Shown here: in pieces, positions 47,393-56,300 of the stretch
Layout: the number at the start of each line of letters is the position of its first letter
Position numbering within the stretch: position 1 is the stretch's first letter
Assembly (NCBI GenBank): GCA_009731375.1
Contig: BJOX01000101.1
Location: forward strand, 971,705 to 1,035,704
Origin: Paulinella micropora
Taxonomy: Eukaryota > Cercozoa > Imbricatea > Euglyphida
Reading direction: 5' to 3'
Length of the DNA: 64,000 bases
Position numbers and translations under genes: made by a program
The notes under the pieces: model-generated
Seen by the model: only the letters and a program-made list of their open reading frames with translations
What the model was told of the DNA's origin: nothing
Databases searched by the model: none

Positions 47393-48155
47393 TTCGTTTG
47401 TTCAATTCGTTGTTTTTGTCTTTCGCGAGTTGCCCGTCGTCGTTAATAATAACCGCCTCTTTTTTCTTGAAGTGGTTTCTTATTGTTTCAATTTTTTCTA
47501 TTGTAAATTCGGGAATAAATAGAATAACAGGTCTCTCAGTCCAATTCTTCTTTTGTCCCTCTCTTTTCTTTGCTAAGTTGTTTATTCTCAGCCATGAAGG
47601 TCTATCGGGTATTAATTCGTATGTATTTTTTGCGAATATCTCAACTGGACGGGCTCCCGTTGCTATCATTAGGGCTAAGAGTTTTAAGTATGGGTTATTG
47701 CTTAAAATCATTTCATTCATTTTCATTCCATTACCTCCCGCACATCAATCTGTATTTTTTGCTCGTTTTTTTGCTTTGACATCTTTTTTATATCCCTCAA
47801 CGATTTTTATTCGTTCGTCTTCATTGATATTAAAATATTTATATAATTTACTCATTTCATAAACCTTCTTGCTTTGATTCGGTTTTATTGCTCTCGTTCT
47901 TACTTCGCTCAGTCTTTGTCTTCTTGAAGTCGTGTTCGGGTAAATAATAGCATATTTAGGATAAATAACTTGCATTGCTTTCAGTGCTTCGTCGTCTGTT
48001 GTTGTTTTACTAAACAATAACAAAATAGCATTATGGAAGGCCTTTGACGGCTTCGAATCACTCGTGAAAAACTTAGACACCACATTATATATTTTTTGCT
48101 CTGTGTCTGCTACATTTAACTGCTTGATAAATTTTCTGTCATTTTCGTTCCACAT
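47385..48155 (-). pseudogene. tyrosine recombinase, telomere-resolvase-like, truncated
   Basis: The N-terminal part (48155-47745) has ADTEQKIYNVVSKFFTSDSK, KAMQVIYPKYAIIYPNTTSR and SKLYKYFNINEDERIKIVEG. After an in-frame TGA at 47745-47747 (or a frameshift) the catalytic part begins: YLKLLALMIATGARPVEIFA carries the box I Arg. WLRINNLAKKR and INDDGQLAKDKNNELNKRIL follow, and it stops at the GC-rich junction before the box II His-x-x-Arg/Tyr. The G-A-R-P-x-E core and helical N-terminus are like protelomerase-type recombinases found in some virophages and PLVs. It is non-functional as it stands. Confidence 0.65.
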
Positions 48156-48347
48156 TCTGCTTTTTTGTTGCTTTGTTGTTGCTTTGGTTTGCTTCGGTTA
48201 TTACCCCCGCCACTCACTTCGTTCGTGTCTGCCCCCCGTTGTCCGCCGTGTCGTATCTTATATAATAGACTTTTTTATTATTTTTCTTAACGTAAAAAAA
48301 TAAATATTTAATGACACTTTCCTTTTTTTGTGGGGTCTTGTGTTCTG
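48156..48347. other. leader between the recombinase and the palindrome
   Basis: AT-rich sequence with no gene. GTAAAAAAATAAATATTTAATG at about 48292 could be part of a promoter for the recombinase or a hairpin end. Confidence 0.35.
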
Positions 48348-48751
48348 ATCATTTATGTACAATCGACAGGTCTAACCCGTATATCATAAAACAAGCCTTA
48401 GAAACATAAAAAACAACATAGGACACATCAAAAACAGACATTCAAATATATCAAAAACATACAAAGATAAAAACAAAATATGAAAAAATGAATATTAAGC
48501 ACTTTTTCGTCAAAATGACGACAAAAAACATATAAATGAAATTTATATATATTATGATAATAAAATATGTTTTTTGTCGTCATTTTGAAGAAAAAGGGCT
48601 TAATATTCATTTTTTCATATTTTGTTTTATATCTTTGTATGTTTTTGATATATTTGAATGTCTGCTTTTGATGTGTCTTATGTTGTTTTTAATGTTTCTA
48701 AGGCTTGTTTTATGATATACGGGTTAGTCCTGTCGATTCTACATAAATGAT
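48348..48751. repeat. 404-bp imperfect palindrome (arms about 186 bp, centre about 31 bp)
   Basis: The left arm 48348-48533 matches the reverse complement of 48565-48751 with only about ten differences, for example TACAATCGACAGGTCTAACC against TAGAATCGACAGGACTAACC. The centre is AT-rich and not symmetrical. It contains no gene. It could be a foldback MITE or the joined ends of a hairpin-ended element next to its recombinase. Confidence 0.85.
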
Positions 48752-48784
48752 GATGATGATGATATATATATATATATGTATATA

Positions 48785-48900
48785 TATAACGTAACATAAC
48801 ATAACAACTAACATAACGTAGCACAACATAACATAACATAACATAACATAACTTAACATACTAGACATAACGTAAAATACATGTACATGTACATAACATA
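48785..48900. repeat. (AACAT)n simple repeat
   Basis: Degenerate ACATA/AACAT tandem repeats follow a TATATATA tract directly right of the palindrome. Confidence 0.8.
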
Positions 48901-49581
48901 CTTCGAATTCATCAGTGTGCATGACACGTGTCATTACAGATACATCTACAGCGAATTCGAACCATCGTAAACATGTTGGCGACGAACGCAACATGAACAA
49001 CATGTGCCAACCTTCCGCTCATGATCACAGCGCAAGGAGCCACTATATAATTATGCACACACAGACAAAATCAAGAAGTTAAGCAAACACAGAATTCTAT
49101 TCTTTAAAAAAATCAACAGAAAGTCAGCACAAACACACACCAGCACAGAACACAACCTAAAATTAAGTAAAACGCAAAAAAAAAGCACAGCTTCTACCCA
49201 CAAAAAACGCCACAGACAACCACAGAAGCGTACAAGCAACCTCTACAAGGGAGAGGAATCAGAGCCAGACTGCTTCTCTTTCTTCGACTTTTTGTGAGCA
49301 TGCTCCCCTTCACTTTTGTCGCTCATCGCGACCACTTGGTGTCGATTACTACCTTGCCTCGGCAAGGAATATGCAACTAAACCTCGTACTTCCACAATCT
49401 ATAGCTTCCCACCTTCTGGATGATATAGCAGAACTAAGGTAGAAGACCTCAGGCCCTACCGAAAGGGTTAGATGTATTCGAATGGCTTTAGGCCGGAAAA
49501 AGGCTAAAGTCTGCCTGGTCCTTTTCTCATCGGAGACTGAATCCGTTACCGCCAGACTTTCCTCAACATAGTGTGCCCTGC
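48901..49581. other. unassigned DNA before the retrotransposon
   Basis: About 680 bases with an EcoRI-type inverted motif (GAATTC near 48905 and 48953) but no supported gene. Confidence 0.45.
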
Positions 49582-49818
49582 TGTAGGCATCACCCCCCGG
49601 ATAGCCGGTAAAAAGTACCTTTTCCTGGTGACAGGTGCACCAGCTTGTTTTTCAGTATTATTTGTCCGGATTGGACCTGATGCCATTTTATTCCTGGTCT
49701 GTTGCCGTTTTCCTTTTTGGCTTCACTGAGCTAATACAACGAGACATCATTCTCATTCTTGAGGACTGTGTTTGGTTGTATTACCGACTTTTTACGAGCT
49801 ATCGTTGGGGGCATTACA
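49582..49818 (+). repeat. 5' LTR
   Basis: TGTAGGCATCACCCCCCGG to GGGGGCATTACA, matching 59966-60203 with about 98 percent identity. Confidence 0.95.
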
Positions 49819-49820
49819 TT

Positions 49821-49838
49821 TGGAGTCCACATCACTAG
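49821..49838 (+). other. primer-binding site
   Basis: TGGAGTCCACATCACTAG starts two bases after the LTR. The leading TGG is the complement of a tRNA CCA end. Which tRNA it is cannot be told without host tRNA sequences. Confidence 0.7.
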
Positions 49839-50604
49839 GGTGATTTCTTTCTGCTTTGCCACACAGGCAACAGAGTGAATTTTCACTGACCTGTCTCACA
49901 CGGGGACGTCAGACGAAAACAAATACTCCAACACAGCTCCCTCATAACTCTTTCACAAAACAAATAATTTGATTGGTCTCAAGCAGGTGTCTCGTACCCT
50001 CTAGCCCAATCAGTATCTGTGTGCTCACAAGGAGACATCAGATACAAACTCTCTGTCGTTCTTGCTGTTCTCACACAGAGACCAAGAAGAAGGAGGTGGA
50101 CAGAAGAGTGAAGGAACACACACAAAACACAAACAAGCATAGGGACAGGAGCACAACACTCTACCCTTCTAGTTTGTGCATTTATCTGCATTATCTCACA
50201 CATACGTCAGAGTATTTTTGCAAATCTCTGATCGTTTTCTAAAGGTAGGTCTGAGAACCTATCCGACCGACTGTCGACTTCTCAAGGAGAGCTTTTCTAG
50301 CTTCTCTATTACTATCTGTGTGTAGGTCCAAGTGCCTCATACTAGATACAATATAGAAAAGAAGGAGGAGAAAGTAATCTGAGTAAGGAGAACAAGAAAT
50401 CGGAGAAAGTCTCAAAGACTATTTTTCTCAAACAAAAACAAACATACAAACAGTGTTTCATAGAGGACAGGGAATCTTATCCTACCCTCTCTATTAGTTT
50501 CTCTCTTCACTAGTCAATCGACTGAAGGAGGAACAGAACACAAACGAACAAAAACCAAACATAGGAGCTGACACTGTCCTCCTGTTGATCACTACTACGA
50601 CATC
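49839..50604 (+). other. retrotransposon 5' leader
   Basis: About 770 bases with no open gene. It probably contains packaging and translation-control signals. Confidence 0.5.
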
Positions 50605-53304
50605 ATGTCGACAGAGACCGCCGAAGTGAGTGAATTCTCGGAGGCAGATCAAAGAAGAGAAGAAGAAGAAGCAGGAGGAGGAGGAGGAAGAGGATTGAAT
50701 GAAGGAGGAGGAGGAGGATTGAATGAAGGAGGAGGAGGAGATGAAGGAGTAGGAGGAGGAGTAGAAGAGGGCTGGGATGATGAAGGAAGATATGGAGGAG
50801 ACGAAGATGAAGGAGGATTTGAACAAGAAGAGACGGGAGGAGGAGGAGCATATGGTAATCCCTTACCACCTGCCTACACGGGAGGAGGAGGACGAAAAAT
50901 GATCGACTTGATTCATAGTGATGGAGAGGAGATCACAGTGGAGGAACAACAGTGGGTGCAAGACCACTATGACCTCACTAAAGAAGAGTTTGATAACAAG
51001 ATGGGGGTAGAGAAGGATACCTATGTGTGGATCCCTCAGGATCAAAGAAGAGAGAAAAGTCGTGCTAAAAAGGATGTCTATATCCTATTATCAAACACAG
51101 CACAGCTCCTCGGCAAACTGGTCTCTGATCCAGAAGAGAGAAAGAAGATACAGCATATCAAGTTTGGGGACACACACACCCACCTTGAATTACTCGATGC
51201 TATCTTTGGGGTGTACACTCAAACCCTGATTTGGGAACGTACATACGGCCCACGATGTGAGGGTTACCTCCAGTACACAAACCCAAGAGCAACGGCCAGA
51301 TTCCTCGCGACTGGTCAGGAGGCAGTCGATGTAACAAAAATGAAGACCAATCTGGGTTCGAAAAACTCGAGTGGCATATTTCATTTTTTTACAATGGAAA
51401 TAAAGGCCTTGGAGGAGGGGAAGGCAGAGATGGAAAAAAGCATTAAGGCAGCAGGAGAAACTCATCCTGTGATTGATGAGTTAGAGAAGACCGACAGAGT
51501 TCTGACCAAGATCAGACTGTTGATGGGTGCGTTACTGCACAAGGAGGCATGGAAGAGATGGATTCCTACCAAGGATCACTCTGTCCTTAAATCACTTAGT
51601 AACGCACCACCGGTCGCCAACAAAGCAGGTGTTGACCAATATGTGGAGAAATATAATTTTCTCAGATCTGCTTCTGAATTGGTGGCCTTTATCACTCATG
51701 CTCAAAAGCTGGTGATATCTGAGAAGAAGAAGGCGAAAGAGAATGAGGAGTTCGAGAAGACGATGAGACTGGAAAGAATGAAAGCAAAAGTGAGTGGTGC
51801 AAAGACACACCCTCCGACATATTTGACCCCACCAGCTCCTGCCCCACCAGCCCCTGCACCCTCGGGCTCAACTACGGTGGTGGTCACAAACACGGAGAAG
51901 AAGGACAGACAGAACATCATAAATGCCTTCAAGGGGAAGAAAGGAGGAGTGGCAAGTCTCATGCTATATGCCAAGACGAGCTCAGACAAAGACTCTGATG
52001 CTTCGCTTTTGAGCAAGCTCAAAGAGATCAATGCCTGCATGAAGGCTTTTCCTTGCGACGAAACGCAGGAATACGAGGCCCTTGTTACTGTTTTTGACCA
52101 ATCTCTAGTCTCGGAGGGATTTGATCTGACACAGTACAAGTTTTTGAGAAAGAAGGAGGAGATTAAGAGAAACAATGCAACAGGCCTAGACGCTCAGTGT
52201 GAACTGGCGGTGGCCACACTCATTTCATATTTTCAATCTCATGGATACCAGCATCTCTGCACTGGTACTCTCATAGGATTTGAAATCTTTGAGACAGTGG
52301 CGATGAGTTTGAGGAGTGCTGTTGGCTTGGCGGCGACCCTTACGGAGGTAGTTTCCTCCTATGGGCTATTCTATGGCCGCAAGTCGATCATCCTCTATTT
52401 CTTTTCGGCGTTACACACAGTTAACCCGAGTAAGCTTACTCAGCTCATACAACAATGCTCGACGTTTAGCTCAGTGAAGTCCAAGAACTTCCTCGAGACA
52501 CACGTGTTCGAAAATACGGTTCAAAGCGTTGCTCCGTCAGCACTGTTTCAAGAAGTGATGAGTGCATGCTCAAACATGGACTCGCTCACGGAGGCACATA
52601 CGGCACAGGCAGGCGGTGTACCTGTTGGCGCACAAGCCACGTACACAAACAGAGTTGCCGGTTGGAAGAGACAGAGAGAGCCAGACCTGAAGACCGCATG
52701 TTGGAGGTGGTTCGCGGGCTTGCAGTGTAAGGCACAGATGGAGAACAGAGACTGCTCTTTCAATCATGATAGGCAGAACCCAACAGCAAGGGCAAATTTT
52801 CTGAGCAGGACGGAAGGCAAGGAACCGGGCCTTTTCAATATGCTTCAGATTGCCGCTGTGAACGAAGGTTGGTATGCCAATATGTGTGATGATGAGGAGT
52901 TACGAGAGGCAATCATTACCTACATGAAGAGGATGAAGGAGAAGAAGGAGGAAAGGGAGAGACAAAAGAACTTAAAGGCCTCTCAAAGAGGACGAGAAGG
53001 AGGAGCAGGAGCAGGAGGAGGAGGAGGAGGAGGAGGAGGAGGAGGACGAGGACGAGGAACATGGAGAGGAGCCTCGAGGTGGCAGGGAACCCCTCAGAGA
53101 GGAAGAGGAGGAGGTCGGGGATATACCCCTTATGGAGGGAGAGCTGTTCGAGCTCCAGCCCCCCCACCCAGAGGAGGAGGAGGCTCGTGGGCAAGCTCCA
53201 ACCCGAATTTCGGTCGAGCTCAGGCCTACAACACTGCCTCGGAGACCGATACGTCATCCTACCCGGACACTACTCAAGGTAATCGTTTCGAGGTGGTGGA
53301 ATGA
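50605..53304 (+). CDS. gag: Gag-like structural protein with CCCH zinc finger and RGG tail
   Basis: 899 aa. The N-terminal 90 residues are Glu/Gly-rich (EEEEAGGGGGRGLNEGGGGG). A long helical part forms the capsid region. Near residue 712-733, CWRWFAGLQC...CSFNH is a C-x8-C-x8-C-x3-H finger, a CCCH type in place of the usual CCHC knuckle. The end is RGG/GGG-rich (GRGRGTWRGASRW), an RNA-binding pattern. The ATG follows a clean leader. The frame ends in a single TGA and then continues open as Pol in the same frame. Confidence 0.8.
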   Translation: MSTETAEVSEFSEADQRREEEEAGGGGGRGLNEGGGGGLNEGGGGDEGVGGGVEEGWDDEGRYGGDEDEGGFEQEETGGGGAYGNPLPPAYTGGGGRKMIDLIHSDGEEITVEEQQWVQDHYDLTKEEFDNKMGVEKDTYVWIPQDQRREKSRAKKDVYILLSNTAQLLGKLVSDPEERKKIQHIKFGDTHTHLELLDAIFGVYTQTLIWERTYGPRCEGYLQYTNPRATARFLATGQEAVDVTKMKTNLGSKNSSGIFHFFTMEIKALEEGKAEMEKSIKAAGETHPVIDELEKTDRVLTKIRLLMGALLHKEAWKRWIPTKDHSVLKSLSNAPPVANKAGVDQYVEKYNFLRSASELVAFITHAQKLVISEKKKAKENEEFEKTMRLERMKAKVSGAKTHPPTYLTPPAPAPPAPAPSGSTTVVVTNTEKKDRQNIINAFKGKKGGVASLMLYAKTSSDKDSDASLLSKLKEINACMKAFPCDETQEYEALVTVFDQSLVSEGFDLTQYKFLRKKEEIKRNNATGLDAQCELAVATLISYFQSHGYQHLCTGTLIGFEIFETVAMSLRSAVGLAATLTEVVSSYGLFYGRKSIILYFFSALHTVNPSKLTQLIQQCSTFSSVKSKNFLETHVFENTVQSVAPSALFQEVMSACSNMDSLTEAHTAQAGGVPVGAQATYTNRVAGWKRQREPDLKTACWRWFAGLQCKAQMENRDCSFNHDRQNPTARANFLSRTEGKEPGLFNMLQIAAVNEGWYANMCDDEELREAIITYMKRMKEKKEERERQKNLKASQRGREGGAGAGGGGGGGGGGGRGRGTWRGASRWQGTPQRGRGGGRGYTPYGGRAVRAPAPPPRGGGGSWASSNPNFGRAQAYNTASETDTSSYPDTTQGNRFEVVE
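53302..53304 (+). promoter_or_regulatory. candidate readthrough stop between gag and pol
   Basis: The codons are GTG GTG GAA TGA CTG GAG GGG GAA. The frame before and after the TGA is the same, and no further stop occurs for 5.8 kb. This is the arrangement of gag-pol readthrough in gammaretroviruses, which use UAG. Reinitiation or a nonsense mutation in a once-fused frame are alternatives. Confidence 0.55.
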
Positions 53305-56300
53305 CTGGAGGGGGAAGAAGAGAGGAAGGAGAAGACTGTGAAGTTTAACCCTAAAGTCACAGTGCTTTCTAATGCTGTTGTGCAGACTGGGCCAACGCTT
53401 CCTCTATGTGAAAACAAAGATGTGGGTACACAGAGACTGCAGCCCCAAGGTAGTCTCATACCCGTTCATACAGCACGGTTACCAATGATAACTGATGCAA
53501 ATAGGAAGGCGAGACTTGCGATGGAGGCGAGGAGGCCAATGGCAGACGTATCGCCTCGGCCAAGCAAACAACCACGAACAGACTCAATGTCTACGGTCGC
53601 GGCGGGTGGCGAGCAAAAAGACAATGTGTGTACTCAAGTACCACAAGACAATGTCGCTCAAATAGTAAACGCACCAGTACCGCAGAATAATAAAAATGTT
53701 AATGAGGTGAAGCAGGAGGAGAAGAAGGAGGAGTTGAAAAACTTAGAGACAAGACTCCAAAATTTGGAACGTAAAGTTCTTGTTCTCGCAGCCAATATAC
53801 ACAGGCCCGATGCTCTGTGTTATACGGAACTTTATTGTGAAACATTGAAGACAATATTAAAAGTTGGTAATGATACGATGGCGAATATTAATATTGTCGG
53901 CAGGAAGTTTTTTAATCGATACCGGGACTGGGTGGACGGAAATATGAAAAAGTCAACGGGCACTCTCAAAGGAGTGAGCAGCCGGACGGATATCACGGGA
54001 ATCATCACACTGACCTTTAAATTGAAATCCGCACGAGTATACCGTATGGACCTCTATGTCGTCCCCGGTTACCACGGGTCAATATTACTATCGTATGACC
54101 AATTGGCTACGATGGGGGCTGTGATTGATTGCGCCGCACGGCGAGTGATATATGGAGTAAAAAGAGGAGAAGAGAACGATATTGATCCCTTCAACGCTAC
54201 TGACTCTTATGAGGCTTATGAGCTGAGTCTAGCGACGGATCACAAAAAGATGGCCATCGCACATGAGGCACTTGAGGTGTACGTTCACCCCCATGTCGTA
54301 AGACCGGATGAACTGTCCTGGACCGACAATTGGGAATCCCAAGTGTGCACTGTCACAGTTCCGACATGCCATTGGGACAAAAAGTCTATTGATGACTTAA
54401 TCGAGAAGCGAAAGGAGGAGATTATATGTGTCGCACAAAGAAGCCCGTCGTTGGCGAGATTCGCGGAAGGAGTAGGAACAGATGTCCATATTACTAACGG
54501 ATACTGTTTCCATGCGAAAGTAGGAGAAGAAAAAAGGGAGGCGTTTGTACCAAGGAGAACGGGGCGAATCCCGGATACTCCACCAGAAACTATTAAAAGT
54601 TTTATTACTGATTTCTGGGGTGACGAGCCCACGTGGCCGCGTTCACTGTCTGAAGTGAAGAAATGCTTACGGACTTTATTCGAAAATAATAAGCCGTATA
54701 CTATTATCCTGCCATATAATGAGAAGGCGATATGGGCGCAGGAAATAAGGGACCGGCTTATTGATCATCCTATACCGGTACCCTCTCGCAAGCAACAGCT
54801 AGTGGTGGCTTGTCGTATGGGAACTCGTGAGCAGAGCAGTGCATACAAGCGGAAGCTCAGAGACCTCGACAAGTTGAAATTGATACCGCAAGCATTCACA
54901 TGCTTTGATGGTTTTTACACCCGTAAAGCTCCTTTGCAATACGCGAGACTCATTGACATGCTGGTGGAGCTCGGTAAAGATGATGAGCCGGACACGGTCA
55001 CGTATGAAAAGACGGGCCTAGATGATGTCTCGGAAGAGGACTTAGGCTTGGAGGAGGACAGAGAACCCCTCAAGCAGCATAAGCAGATGTCTGATGAAGA
55101 TTTTCAAGAGGCGGCGCGGAAAATATTGGAAGAAGGAGTAGGCACGGAGAAGGAGAAGGAGCTTTTAAAAGCCAAATTAGAGGCGAACAAGGAAATTTTT
55201 GACCCTCCACATGCAGGTGGTGTCAAGCCTGAAGATTTCACTGCGGTTATTTACAAAATACCGGGTGCGGAGCCGTCACCGGCACCACGAAGGGCGAATT
55301 TGAGTATACATGAGGCGAAGATAGCGGAGGAGCTAGCAAGACAGCTGCTCAATGAGGACTTTATTGAGAGATCAACATCTCCAATAGTCTCACAACCGAG
55401 AATAGTGCCGAAGCCAGGAGGAGAATGGCGCCTGACAGTTAACTATGCTCGTGTTAACAAGGTGCTGGAGGAAGAGAGAAATCCTCTCCCGACATTAGAA
55501 GAAGGAAGGAGAGTACTGCGGAATGCAAAATTCTATTCGGTCATTGACCTTAAGAATGGCTTCTGGCAGATACCACTGGAGGAAAAGTCCAGATGGCTGA
55601 CGGCGTTTGTGGTGGGTATGGAAATATACCAATGGAAAGTGCTTCCGATGGGCCTCAAGCAAGCCCCAGGACTTTTCCAGAAGGCGATGCAGAAGATGTT
55701 GAGCAGTCAGTACGATGATTTGTCTGACGGTGGCTTTATGAGAAGGCGGGGACAGAAGGCGGGAGAATATGCATTTTGCTATATCGATGACATTATCGTA
55801 TACTCTAACACAATGGAGGAGCATATCGATCATTTGTCCGATATATTCAGGCGCATCGGAGCTTTTGGCCTGAAGTGCAATCTAAAGAAGTGTCAACTTG
55901 CCAAGACGAGTGTGACATACTTAGGGTACGAGATCTCCCATAATCGAGTCTCGATATCCAAAGAGAAGAGGGAGGAGATTATGAATCGACCGATACCGAA
56001 GAACCGCACTGAATTGCACTCATTCCTTGCGATGGCGCAATACTATAGCCAGTTTATACCCGATTGGGGTGCAACACGGGCTAAAGTGGAGAAAATGATA
56101 GATTTTGGAGACTTTGAGAAGTGGGACGAAGAGGCTTTGCAAGCGTTTCATGCGCTCAAAGATCTCATTTACAAAGACCCGAAAGACGGAGGACTGGTGT
56201 TAACGATGCCCGACTTTACGAAACAATTCGTAGTCGATACAGACGCATCTAAGTTTGCGATTGGGGCTGTATTACAACAAGAGGATGAGGAGAAGAAATT

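Noticed and set aside
47745-47747. TGA recoded as an amino acid, to explain the in-frame stops in the recombinase and gag-pol
   Set aside because: Many intact genes here end normally with TGA, and the recombinase also fits a frameshift at that point.
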